Below, in pieces: positions 34,040 to 44,130 of a DNA stretch of 64,000 nucleotides. The stretch is from contig OY757934.1 in assembly GCA_963585895.1 (NCBI GenBank), positions 31,463,923 to 31,527,922 on the forward strand, written 5' to 3'. Position numbers and translations under genes: made by a program. Source of the DNA: Sepioteuthis lessoniana (taxonomy: Eukaryota; Mollusca; Cephalopoda; Myopsida; Loliginidae). Numbering within the stretch: position 1 is the first letter of the stretch; each line of letters starts with the position of its first letter. The notes below the pieces were generated by a model that saw nothing but the letters and a program-made list of their open reading frames with translations, did not search any database and was not told the DNA's origin.

Positions 34040-34287
34040 ATGGACATGGCAACACGAGTTCAAATCCTGGACAAGACTAATTGCATTTCACATAGCACTA
34101 ATACCCTTGGGAAAGGTATGAATCCAATTATTCTCCCTCCAGCTATGGGTAAATAGTAGAGCAGACTGGGTTCTTCAGCCTTGGTGAGGCAACTATTCTC
34201 GGAGATAGAAAACTCTGAATTCAAACCTGTTAAACTCCGCTTAAAAATTGACTTTGTGTCATATCCTGCCCAAGCGGAGGGGTTGGT
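34040..34287 (+). mobile_element. SINE-B, first ~35 bp missing
   Basis: Starts at AATGGACATGGCAACACGAG, with B-box-like GAGTTCAAATCC, then a complete central domain and 3' half ending GCGGAGGGGTTGGTAAATA. Confidence 0.85.
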
Positions 34288-34650
34288 AAATATGATATGT
34301 ATATATAAATACATTTTAATCTTTATATCTAATCTATAATTCTGTTGGTGTAAAAAATCCAGACTGTACAATTTGCAAATTCTACAAACTGATATCCGGG
34401 GAGGGGGAGGGGAATCTTGTAAAAAAAGAAAAGATGAAAAACACACATGCTACTTGAAAATAATCAAGCAGCATGTATGTCTAGTCAAAAGAAAAAACAC
34501 CGACTGAATTCTCTATGCTAAAACGTAATCAAGTGCTCAATACATGAGATAGAGCTGATATGAAAATAATTCCTACATGGCCACGAGTGAGTCGACCTAC
34601 ATTTCACCAAACGGCTCTTCAGGATTTCTCCAGCCTACCCACTGGGCTTA

Positions 34651-34652
<2 letters not shown>
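34288..34652. other. Unclassified interval
   Basis: Nothing recognised. Confidence 0.4.
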
Positions 34653-34705
<53 letters not shown>

Positions 34706-34955
34706 ACCCAGTGGGTAGAGTATTTGCCAATAGCCCAGGAGACTGGGGTTCAATCCCAGGTCAAGTCATACCAAAGATTTAAAGCATGGTACTTGATATC
34801 TCCTTGCTTAATACTCATCATTATAAGGTATGTATCAAGGGTAAAGAGCAATCCAGAGAAAGGAGTAGTGCTCTCCTCAACACTTTGGTGTAGTAGTTAT
34901 TGGAAATGGAGCCTTCAGGTTGCCCTTGACTACAGTCATTAACTTTATTTTTTTA

Positions 34956-35010
<55 letters not shown>
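34653..35010. repeat. (TA)n tract split by SINE-C
   Basis: TA repeats at 34653-34702 and 34959-35010 lie on both sides of the SINE-C at 34703-34958, as if it had inserted into one tract. Confidence 0.85.
34703..34958 (+). mobile_element. SINE-C, full length
   Basis: Head TGACCCAGTGGGTAGAG with B-box-like GGTTCAATCCCAGG, body TTGCTTAATACTCATCA, GTAGTAGTTATTGG, end TTAACTTTATTTTTTTACTT. Confidence 0.88.
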
Positions 35011-35013
<3 letters not shown>

Positions 35014-35688
35014 AGTTTGATTAAAAAGAACAGATAAGAAAGAATGAATTCACTTTGAAATAGTTTTTCAAGTTTACGAAAAAGAGAGCATAAATCCAGT
35101 TTGAAAAAATGTAGAAATTGTTTGAAATATCTAGAGTTTCAAAACTTTGATCTTTGTTTACAGGCATATTTGTTAATATAGAATTCAAACAAGGTAACTT
35201 TTCATTGTCTAAAGCCATTTAAAGAGTGGTGCAAATTGGAATTTTACATATTCATTACTACATTATCTAAACAAAGTTGGCATTGACAGTTGATGCATTG
35301 GTTGATGTGCAATAGTCATGATTCAAACAAAAATAGTACAGGCCAATATTGTGCCAGATTCACCTCACAAATCTAATTTTTCAGTGGCCAACACCAAATT
35401 TATTTAAGTAGTACAAAAACAAATTTGTAAAAAATCAACAGTTCACTCTACCCTTTAAATGGCTTAAGACATAATGAAAATTAACTTTCTTCAAATCCTG
35501 TAAAAACAAACTGTGCCATTCTTGAAAATGGCCAGAGACATCGCAAATAGCACTTCACACTCTGAATGTTTTGGATGATTTCTATGCTCATTGTCTTCTT
35601 CATAAACAAGAAAAACCTTTTAAAAAATGAATGCATTCTCCCTTGTTTGTTCTTTTTAATTAAACATGGACTAACAAAAAGGTGCTGC

Positions 35689-35693
<5 letters not shown>
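35011..35693. other. AT-rich, nothing recognised
   Basis: No supported feature. Confidence 0.5.

Positions 35694-35740
<47 letters not shown>
35694..35740. repeat. (TA)n microsatellite
   Basis: Pure TA repeat. Confidence 0.95.
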
Positions 35741-35742
<2 letters not shown>

Positions 35743-36060
35743 ACAAAAATGGCACTTAATAGCAAGATTGTATTAGACCAATACTTAATAAGCTCTGAGA
35801 AAATAGAGTAATTTCCGGTTCAATTTGCAACTGAACAAAAATTTTGCTGGGGTCTTTGCATTAAATAACAATTTCTAAAATTCTTGATGTAAGGGAGATA
35901 ACAATAACATGCTAATTTGATCCTTCACTCTTAACTTATTATCTAAATACAAATTTTATACTTGAGTGAGCCAAAAGTTTTGCAATATTTCGGCAGTACA
36001 TGAGGCAGAATTTGGTGGCTTCAGATGCTTTTGCCAAAGTCAAGAAGGTGATGAACCATA

Positions 36061-36461
36061 CTGAACTGTGAGAGGCTAAGCTTGCTTGATACTCTTTGAG
36101 TACTACTCACCAGATTTGCCTAGAGCACTGAACTGTGAGATCCTGGGCTTGCTTGATACTCTTTGACCACTACACACCAGATTTGCCGAGAGCACTGAAC
36201 TGTGAGATCCTGTGCTTGCTTGATACTCTTTGAGCACTACTCACCAGATTTGCCTAGAGCACTGAACTGTGAGATCCCTTCTTGCTTGATACTCTTTGAG
36301 CACTACTCATCAGATTTGCCAAGAGCACTGAACTGTGAGATCCTGTGCTTGCTTGATACTCTTTGAGCACTACTCACCAGATTTGCCTAGAGCACTGAAC
36401 TGTGAGTTCCTGTGCTTACTTGATACTCTTTGAGCACTATTCACCAGATTTGCTTCAAAGG
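36061..36461. repeat. Six-unit 66-67 bp minisatellite inside mariner M2
   Basis: Units start at 36061, 36128, 36195, 36262, 36328 and 36395 with CTGAACTGTGAGA, followed by CTTGCTTGATACTCTTTGAG and CACCAGATTTGCC. Confidence 0.92.
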
Positions 36462-36632
36462 CTTAGAGCACAGCCTAGGAATCTATTGTTTTAAGCCAAC
36501 TTAAACTTGCTTGATCCTCAAGGTTCTTGCAATCCATGCAAAATCTCTTGAACTATTTCTTTACTGTACTATGATCAACTGCAACTTCCCCTTTTACACA
36601 AGAAATGTTTTTGGTGGCTTCAGTGGTATTAT

Positions 36633-36914
36633 CATATTTAACAACCCCTCCGCTCGGGCAGGATATGACACAAGGTCAATTTTTAAGCAAAGTTTAACAG
36701 GTTTGAATTCCTTCTCCTAGACTAGTTGCCTTACCAAGGCTAAAGAACTCAGTCTGCCCTACTATTTACCCATAGCAGGAGGGAGAATAATTGGATTCAT
36801 ACTTTTCCCCAGTGTATTAGTGCGATATGAAATGCAATCAGTCCCGTCCAGGATTTGAACTAGTGTCGCTGTGATCATTTCCTATGACGATAACCATTAC
36901 ACCACGGGCCCCTC
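36633..36914 (-). mobile_element. SINE-B, full length, with 12-bp TSD
   Basis: CAGTGGTATTAT at 36621-36632 is repeated at 36915-36926. It is complete from AACAACCCCTCCGCTCGGGC to ACACCACGGGCCCC, inserted in mariner M2. Confidence 0.93.
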
Positions 36915-37097
36915 CAGTGGTATTATGGTCCAGTTCAAATCCATAAAACATAATATCTGGAAGTAGACGATGTTGCATGTTCATCTTTGGCTTTCACATC
37001 ACGCATGGAGTGAAGCAATGCACAACATGTCAGCACACCAATTACCACAATACAATCAACTGCAACAGGTACCTATCTTGACTTGAACTGCTTCAGT

Positions 37098-37466
37098 CAT
37101 GTGATATACATGCCACAAACTAACACATACCAAAATATTGCAAAACTTTTGACTCACCCTTGTATTTTATAGAATAATATTTTAGCCCACTTAATTTTAT
37201 TATTTTCATTTTTTTGTCTCTTTCCATATTACAAAACTTCAGACATGAAAAAAGTTTTTAATCATCTAAACTTTTTCTTTTCATGTGATATACATGCCAC
37301 AAACTAACACATACCAAAATATTGCAAAACTTTTGACTCACCCTTGTATTTTATAGAATAATATTTTAGCCCACGTAATTTTATTATTTTCATCTTTTTG
37401 TCTCTTTCCATATTGCAAAACTTCAGATATGAAAAAGGTTTTTAGTCATCTAAACTTTTTCTTTTC
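37098..37466. repeat. 184-bp tandem duplication across the mariner end
   Basis: CATGTGATATACATGCCACA at 37098 recurs at 37282. The unit contains the mariner terminal repeat, the TA and ~115 bp of flank. The two copies differ at about five or six positions. Confidence 0.93.
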
Positions 37467-38120
37467 GATAAATAACTATGTTAATGAGCTTCATTGATCT
37501 TGCATTTGTCACATTCTATGTAGATTCATTTGCTTTTATTCAAGACTAACAGCTTAAAGAAAATCATTTTTGGCCAATTTTCAATGCCAAATCTTCCTGC
37601 TCTTGGCTAAATTCTGATAACAACCTCACCAGTCATTCTGGGAATAATTTGGGGGGTTCTGTGTTTATGGTGGCAGAAGAACAATTCATACAAATTGCAA
37701 ACTCATTATTTCAAATTTTTCTTTTTTTATATGTATTTAAATATTTGTCCTTATACCAATCAGCTTTTACTACCAATGTCTTGCAAGAGTTGCATGCTGA
37801 CCATTATACCACAATCTGTGTCATTATCTCTCTTTCTATAAATCTATAAATGCACATATGCAAATCTCTTTGCTTGCTTAAAGGCTAGGATTAGAGCGTA
37901 TTCATCTCCCTCAGCAATATTCTTGTCTTTTGGTACAACAAAAATAGACAAGCTTTATCCCATAGATTGCAACCTTCATCTCTGCCTTTGCATGGAAAGG
38001 GAGGGTCAGTGTAATTTGACGCCTGTGTGACAGTAGTTGAAGAGACCAGGACTATTTTAGTTTTGGCCATGCATACTACATCAGAAGATATTTAGATAAA
38101 TAAATCACACTTACATACAT

Positions 38121-38122
<2 letters not shown>
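37467..38122. other. Unclassified interval
   Basis: Nothing recognised. Confidence 0.45.
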
Positions 38123-38164
<42 letters not shown>

Positions 38165-38438
38165 AATTCCATGAATGTAATGGCTACAAACTGGACTGTG
38201 GCCTCAAAGTAAGCCAGTTTGAACTTCAGTTAAACTACTGCATTCACTTTTGGACTAAATCCCTTGAGAAAGGTATGAACCTACTTATCCCCACTTCCAG
38301 CTCTGAGATAAATAGCATCGCTACTGTTCTTCTACAAGGATAACTTAAGCATTGAATAACCCACAAAAATGTATTTGCCATTAAAGAAAGGAACCAAATC
38401 AAACTAAACCAAACTATATATATATATATATATATATA
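38123..38438. repeat. (TA)n tract split by a SINE-A
   Basis: TA repeats at 38123-38160 and 38415-38438 flank the SINE-A copy. Confidence 0.85.
38162..38414 (+). mobile_element. SINE-A, diverged
   Basis: The head is degenerate (AATGTAATGGCTACAAACTGG). The central domain (CCCTTGAGAAAGGTATGAAC), CTACTGTTCTTCTACAAGG, tail (GCATTGAATAACCCAC) and AAACC end are all present. Confidence 0.8.
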
Positions 38439-38559
38439 AAGTTAAACCTTTATTTTCAGAGGTTTAACCACCACATTCTTAATTATTCATCAGTTTGCCA
38501 TCAATTTGTAAATGGAATTTTTTTTAGTTTGGCTGCAATAATTGTTGATAATCCAAGTC

Positions 38560-38997
38560 AAGAAAAAATGTAAATAAAACTATAAAAAAAACTTAAATCA
38601 TAAATGTATTGATTTGGTTTGATTTCTTTGTTTAATAGCATATCAACCTTCATGGGCCATTCAATACCAAAGCCATCCTTGTAGAAGAGTAATAGTGGTA
38701 CTACTTAACCCATTGCTGGGCATAAATGTATAACATACATACATTATTTATCTATTTTATCATTAATTACCCTAAATATATACATACTTGTAGAAGTCAC
38801 TGTTTTAACGTGCATAATAAACAAGAATAACAACACTTTCTGGTTCAGTGCCTCAGCTAGCATCCAGCTGGCATACAAAAAATAAAATGGGTGGTAACTC
38901 AATACCCAGCCCATAACATGACTGAAGCAAGCTGGTGTATATATATACTAATATAGCCAATCACTGGGCCAGCAACCAATCACTGTCTAGAGAATGG
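38560..38997. repeat. Recent segmental duplication, copy 1
   Basis: 438 bp matching 41168-41606 with only three differences seen: one A in a homopolymer and two transitions. It carries a SINE-A fragment and part of LTR-3. Confidence 0.95.
38615..38727 (-). mobile_element. SINE-A 3' fragment
   Basis: GGTTTGATTTCTTTGTTTAA, CAACCTTCATGGGCCATTCA and AGTAATAGTGGTACTACTTA, stopping at ACCCATTGCTGGG. Confidence 0.8.
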
Positions 38998-39125
38998 ACT
39001 TAGCCACTTGAGAATAATGGAATGCCTCAATGTCCATATAATCTCACCTCAACTGGTAATTCATAGCTTTTCACGCAAATGAGTATTTAATCACAGCTAC
39101 CAAGCTTTACGAAAGAATTCCAACA
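38789..39125 (-). mobile_element. LTR-3, solo LTR
   Basis: On the minus strand it starts TGTTGGAATTCTTTCG and ends GTGACTTCTACA, so TG...CA, about 337 bp. It has TATATATATA followed by CACCAGCTTGC (a TATA-type promoter arrangement) and ends with TTGTTATTCTTGTTTATT. No clear TSD. Confidence 0.72.
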
Positions 39126-39129
39126 ATAA

Positions 39130-39380
39130 GTAAAGTTGGCGACTGTAGCCGAGGGTGACCTGAAGGCTCCCTTTTTGATAGCTACTACACCAAGGTGTAG
39201 GAGAGGGTGCTACTACTTTCCCTGGATTGCTCCACTACCCTTGATCCATACCTTATGATGCTGAGTGTTAAGCAAGGAGGCATCAAGTACCATTTTTCGA
39301 GTCTTTGGTATGACTCGACCCAGGATTGAACCCTGGTCTCCCGGGCCATTGGCAAACACTTTAACTATCATACTGCACAT
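39130..39380 (-). mobile_element. SINE-C, full length
   Basis: Minus-strand copy: AGTTGGCGACTGTAGCCGAG, CTACTACACCAAGGTGTAGG, GAGTGTTAAGCAAGGAGG, then the B-box complement CCAGGATTGAACCC and the head. Confidence 0.88.
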
Positions 39381-39446
39381 TTACAGGGTGTGATGGATGA
39401 ATTGCTGCAATTTTAGATTAATAATTTTGTGCATGCACTTTATTTG

Positions 39447-39679
39447 TGTTATGGTAATTCACCCATGCATGCATGAACTCTCCCAATTATTTATAGCAGC
39501 AGGTACTGCTCTTAGGCAGAAGGCAATATTCCAGTAGACAGCTTTTACAATCGGACCGAATAGTCTCGCTGGTAACCCTCTCATTTGTATAAGTTGTATT
39601 ACTGTTCTTTTGTTAATATATTGTTTAACTCAATTCCTCTTTTGTGTCTTTATTTCTGGCCCCTAACAAGGCCACAACA
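39447..39679 (+). mobile_element. LTR-5, short solo LTR (233 bp) with 5-bp TSD
   Basis: Starts TGTTATGGTAATTCACCC and ends AAGGCCACAACA. ATTTG at 39442-39446 is repeated at 39680-39684. Only one copy in the window, so orientation and family are inferred from the TG...CA ends and the TSD. Confidence 0.7.
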
Positions 39680-40448
39680 ATTTGTTTCAGGTTTTATCAA
39701 CTATGCTGCAAATTAGAGTCAGTCAGGTGCTATTTGTGAGTAAGCTGCACTAAAACCCAATGCACTTCTCTAAAAATTTGGAAATGACATGCTATACTAC
39801 TTGGCATTCTCACTAGACATGCCAACATGAACATTTAAAAGTGTTTGAGTGTCAATTTGTGGACAGAATCATATTCATTTTGATAAAAATCCAACACCCA
39901 ATCTACATCCTGGTGTTGGGGGTGGTCACTAATGACGGTAACATTATGCCTCTATTCATCTTTCCACTTGGCCTCAGGCTCAACATGGAGGCCTACATCA
40001 ACTGACGGGAGGAGGTAGTGCTGCTCTGGATCAAGAAGTTAGCTGCTGGAAGATCCTATGTCTGATAACAGGATGCTACACTATGCCACACAAGTTGGAA
40101 AACCCAGTCTTGGCTTTGGGAAAATTTTTGTGATCACATTACCGCTAACATCTGGCCGCTTAACTCCCTTGATAGCAATCTCCTAGATTATGATGTGAGG
40201 GATGTGGTTGACTAAAAATAATAAAACTCATGCCACATGAAAGATGAACTGAAAGCAAGGATAATGGCAGCATTAACCAATTTAAACAAGGAGACCATCA
40301 GAAAAACTTGCTGGAGATTCTGGACTTGTCTGGAGGCTATGGTTGAAGCCAATTTCAATTTCTTTGAATAAATTTAATCTATCGTATTTCAAGATATTTC
40401 AATCTAATATTGGTCAGTAAATCTGATAAAGTGAGATAGTATTATTTT

Positions 40449-40735
40449 CATATTTACCAACCCCTCCGCTCGGGCAGGATATGACACAAGGTCAATTTTT
40501 AAGCGAAGTTTAACAGGTTTGAATTCAGAGTTTTCCTTCTCCTAGACTAGTTGCCTCACCAAGGCTGAAGAGCCTAGTCTGTCCTGCTATTTATCCATAG
40601 CTGGAGGGAGAATAATTGGATTCATACCTTTCCCAAGGGTATTAGTGTTATGTGAAATGCAATCAATCTCATCCAAGATTTGAACTCGTGTCGCCATGTT
40701 CATTTCCAACGACGATAACCACAGGCACCTCCAAT
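40449..40735 (-). mobile_element. SINE-B, full length, with 19-bp TSD
   Basis: AGTGAGATAGTATTATTTT at 40430-40448 is exactly repeated at 40736-40754. It is inserted near the 3' TIR of mariner M4. Part of the tRNA-like head is rearranged (CGATAACCACAGGCACC). Confidence 0.94.
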
Positions 40736-40804
40736 AGTGAGATAGTATTATTTTGATTTTTGCTTAATTTAGGTGACAATTCACCCATCACACCCTGTAT
40801 TGTA

Positions 40805-41668
40805 TCATAAACTATGCATTGACTGTGTTCTCTCTCTCATGGCCCTTTCAATGGGGATACATCGCTGGGGATACAATGAGAGGATCCCCTCAAAAAGAGG
40901 TGTCCTAGGTATAACACTAAACTGCATTTGGTGGCAAGGCTCCAGTTTTGGAGCATTGGTGATCCTTTCATTACCATTACTCCCAGGTCTAAACTGACCA
41001 GAGAGGTAGTACCAGTAAGAGTCCCATCTATTGATCAAACAGATTTGTTTAAAAATTATTTGTATTCGATAGGATTGTGCAAAAAAAATCAAAAACTTTT
41101 GAGAGACAATTATGCTAATGTAAATAAGAACATATAATTTATGGGATTCCCTCTCCTCCAGGCATTAAAGAAAAAATGTAAATAAAACTATAAAAAAAAA
41201 CTTAAATCATAAATGTATTGATTTGGTTTGATTTCTTTGTTTAATGGCATATCAACCTTCATGGGCCATTCAATACCAAAGCCATCCTTGTAGAAGAGTA
41301 ATAGTGGTACTACTTAACCCATTGCTGGGCATAAATGTATAACATACATACATTATTTATCTATTTTATCATTAATTACCCTAAATATATACATACTTGT
41401 AGAAGTCACTGTTTTAATGTGCATAATAAACAAGAATAACAACACTTTCTGGTTCAGTGCCTCAGCTAGCATCCAGCTGGCATACAAAAAATAAAATGGG
41501 TGGTAACTCAATACCCAGCCCATAACATGACTGAAGCAAGCTGGTGTATATATATACTAATATAGCCAATCACTGGGCCAGCAACCAATCACTGTCTAGA
41601 GAATGGTTTTTGCCACTAAATAAATTGACATGCCATTAAAATCAATCAATCAATCAATTGATTAATCT
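40805..41668 (+). mobile_element. SINE-D-like older copy, split by the segmental duplication
   Basis: Body words AACACTAAACTGCATTTGGT, TTACTCCCAGG and GAGGTAGTACCAG are at 40890-41015. The tail (AATTGACATGCCATTAAAAT and AATC repeats) is at 41620-41668. The duplicated block 41168-41606 lies between. Confidence 0.68.
41168..41606. repeat. Recent segmental duplication, copy 2
   Basis: Near-identical to 38560-38997, same orientation, about 2.6 kb away. It breaks a SINE-D-like element, so this is the derived site. No TSD or poly-A was seen at its edges. Confidence 0.93.
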
Positions 41669-41946
41669 CTCTCTCTCTCTCTTCCTCATGTTACAGTAAT
41701 TCTAAATTTATAAAACCAACTGTTGCAAAACAGTTCATTGTTTTACTTATGCTATAACAATATTAAAAAAGAAGGGAGAGTCCCCATGGTGTAGTGGCTA
41801 ATGTGGTGGACTGCAACAATGTTGTATATGAGTTCAAACTCCAGTAGTGCAATCACATTCACTTTCGGAAAAATCCCCTAGGGAAAGGTATGAATCCCTT
41901 TTATGCTTCCAGCTATGAGTTAAATAGTACCACTACTTTTCTTCTT

Positions 41947-42680
41947 TGTCCAGACAGCTGGGGCTGTAGAACACACCAAATGCTGCTCTACAGATGGGTA
42001 CTATTTACCAACCCCTCCGCTCGGGCAGGATATGACACAAAGTCAATTTTTAAGCGGAGTTTAACAGGTTTGAATTCAGAGTTTTCCTTCTCCTAGACTA
42101 GTTGCCTCACCAAGGTTGAAGAACCTAATCCGTCCTACTATTTACCCATAGCTGGAGGGAGAATAAGGGGGTTCATACCTTTCCCAAGGGTATTTGCCTG
42201 AAAGTGAACGTAACAGCGCGACTGGAGTACGAACTCGCGTACTACGATTCCGCAGTTCATCGCTTTAACCATTACACCACGAGGATACCTCCTTACAGAT
42301 GGGTAAACCCCCCCCAACAAGTGTCCTGGGTATGACACCAAACAATCTGATGGTGAGGTTTCAATAATGCTGGAGCTTTGGGGAATGTAGAGTACCCCTT
42401 TATTGCCATTGCTCCCAGGTCCACTCTAGCCCAGAGTGGTAGCACCTGATAGAGTCAAATAGAACTAAACTGTGTTCTTACGCTAAACTGAATTGTTTCA
42501 AATAGAACTGTTTTGAAATTTAAACTGCATATTTATGCTAAACTGAATTGTTTGAAATGGAACTGTTTTTGTATGCTAAGCTGAATTGTTTGAAAAAGAA
42601 CCATTTATTTGTATAAAAATGGATTTTGGCATTAAAAAACCTACAAAGGTTGATATGCCAAAAAACTCAAACAAACAAAT
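41947..42680 (+). mobile_element. SINE-D, middle layer of the nest
   Basis: Head (CCAGACAGCTGGGGCTGTAG) to 42000. After the chimeric SINE it resumes with AAGTGTCCTGGGTATGAC, the body, internal repeats, and the tail GGCATTAAAAAACC followed by AAACAAAC. Confidence 0.88.
42001..42293 (-). mobile_element. Chimeric SINE: SINE-A head fused to SINE-B 3' half, with own 12-bp TSD
   Basis: TACAGATGGGTA at 41989-42000 is exactly repeated at 42294-42305, so the chimera inserted as one unit. On the minus strand, the head to the central domain is SINE-A (ATCCTCGTGGTGTAATGG, GAGTTCGTACTCC, CGTTCACTTTCAGG). From the junction near 42160-42166 the sequence is SINE-B (TTCTCCCTCCAGC, CCTTGGTGAGGCAACTAGTC, GAGCGGAGGGGTTGG). 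The switch lies inside the central domain the two families share. The A and B boxes look intact. Confidence 0.92.
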
Positions 42681-42911
42681 ACCTCTTTTCTCCAAGGATA
42701 GCTTACATTAAATAACCTACAAAGGTTGATATGCCATTAAACAAGGAAAACTAAATAAACCATACCAGCCTGATTATTTGGATTGGATCCTCTTAGTGTT
42801 CCCTTAACTGATCCATTGTTGACGTCTTAAGATCAGTTAATAATAGTTACAGATTATTCTCATACAAGATTGACCATTAAAAGAGCAAACATTATCCTCT
42901 AATTCTAATGA

Positions 42912-43395
42912 AGGGGAGTCTCCATTGTGTAATAGCTAAAGTGCTGGACTGCAACATCATAGAAAAGGAGTTTGGTGGTTTCTTTGTTTAATAGCATATC
43001 AACCTTTGTGGGTTATTTAATGCCAAAGCCATCCTTATTGAAGAATAGTGGTACAATTTAACTCATAGCTGAGAGAATGAGGTGGTTCATACCTTTCCCA
43101 AGGGTATTTGTCTAAAAGTGAATGTAATAGCGCAACTGGAGTTTGAACTTGCTTGCTATGATCCTGCAGTCCAGCGCTTTAACCATTACACCACGAGGAC
43201 ATCCCCTGAAATGAGTTTGAACTCTAGTCACACTTTTACATTCACTGATATCCTAGGGAAAGGTATGAAACCCCTTATTCTTCCACCTTTGAGTTAAATA
43301 GTATCACTGTTGTTTTTCTACAGGGATGTCTTAGGCATTAAATAACCCACAAATGTTGATAGACCATTTAAAAAAAGTAACTAAACCAAAACAAT
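42912..43395 (+). mobile_element. SINE-A split by an inverted SINE-A
   Basis: Head (TCCATTGTGTAATAGC) up to ~42971, then continuation from GAGTTTGAACTC (43210) through the central domain (CCTAGGGAAAGGTATGAAAC) and tail (GGCATTAAATAACCCAC) to 43395. Confidence 0.85.
42972..43204 (-). mobile_element. SINE-A inserted in a SINE-A
   Basis: Complete minus-strand copy from TGGTTTCTTTGTTTAATAGC to TTACACCACGAGGACATCCC. The flanking GGAGTTTG and TGAGTTTG words are the likely short TSD. Confidence 0.87.
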
Positions 43396-44130
43396 TTTAG
43401 TGAAGAATTTCTTTTTCCAATGAATCATTAACACATCTTATATTCTGACACTGAACCATAGGACAATACACTAGCCAGTGAGCTATCCTCTGAGACAATT
43501 AATGAGGTAGTATTGGTGCCCAATATGTCCACACTATTTAATACAACTATTGTCCAACATATGACAGCCTTTTCCATCAATTACGTCTCTTCTCCTATTG
43601 TAGCTATTATTTCGTCAATACCTTGTAACACAATTATGGCACTGTGCCAGGCTGAATTTCTTCAACTCAAGCAACTTGGACAAATCCTGAAAATCAAGAT
43701 TTGAACACCAACTTTACACCAGCATGAAAACAGTTTATTTCTTGGCTCTCGAAAAGATCTGAATTAAAATTTTTGAGTAAAATTTTGAAATATTCAGTAT
43801 TGTAAAAGTGTTAATATAGTCTATATAGGATGAATTCTGCTTAAATAGTTTTCCATATTGCATGTTGTAATTTCTTTATACCTGTTCTTTCTTTAATCAT
43901 TAACTAAATGCTTCATTGAATTATCTCTTTATACAAATTTTGAACAAAAATATTTGACTTCAAATAAAACTTAACTAATATATTAAAAAAATTTTTTTTA
44001 CAAAGTGTTTTGAGTTTGTGTAAAAAGTTTTGAAAGCTCTGTTCTTGAATCTGTATTGATATCAATATATATCCAGATTGAGCAAATTTTGTAAATCACT
44101 AGGTAAACAGTGGGGGACATCTTTGTATGT
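43396..44130. other. AT-rich, nothing certain
   Basis: No supported feature. Confidence 0.45.

Larger units (their letters stand above)
35961..37162 (-). mobile_element. Mariner M2 with both ends, TA TSD, internal minisatellite and SINE-B
   Basis: Ends CTTGAGTGAGCCAAAAGTTT (35961) and, reading inward from 37162, CAAGGGTGAGTCAAAAGTTT; TA at 35959-35960 and 37163-37164. The minus strand carries a mariner N-terminus: TTEATKNISCVKGEVAVDHS, VKK.FKRF, CKNLEDQAS. The middle is replaced by six ~67-bp repeats. A SINE-B splits the start of the coding remnant. Confidence 0.88.
39384..40797 (+). mobile_element. Mariner/Tc-type M4 with TIRs and TA TSD; dead transposase
   Basis: TIRs CAGGGTGTGATGGATGAATT (39384) and, inward from 40797, CAGGGTGTGATGGGTGAATT; TA at 39382-39383 and 40798-40799. 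The transposase C-terminal half is readable in plus frames at ~39910-40370: MPLFIFPLGLRLNMEAYIN, HTSWKTQSWLWENFCDHITA, NIWPLNSLDSNLLDYDVRD, DELKARIMAALTNLNKETIR, EANFNFFE. The D of the LDYDV block stands where the last catalytic acidic residue is expected. Premature stops (for example after EAYIN and RSYV) and loss of the N-terminal part make it inactive. It holds an LTR-5 and a SINE-B. Confidence 0.9.
41773..42765 (+). mobile_element. SINE-A, outermost layer of a three-level SINE nest
   Basis: Head (CCCCATGGTGTAGTGGCTAA), central domain and AGTACCACTACTTTTCTTC at 41773-41946. Tail (AAGGATAGCTTACATTAAAT, AAAGGTTGATATGCCATTAA) at 42681-42765. SINE-D lies between the halves, with CTTTTCTTC and CTTTTCTCC as an imperfect TSD. 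Confidence 0.85.

Noticed and set aside
34060-34446. 128-codon minus-strand frame
   Set aside because: Its core is the antisense of SINE-B; the same peptide words recur wherever SINE-B does.
36061-36461. CRISPR array (regularly spaced repeats)
   Set aside because: The units are contiguous minisatellite copies without unique spacers, in a eukaryotic mariner.
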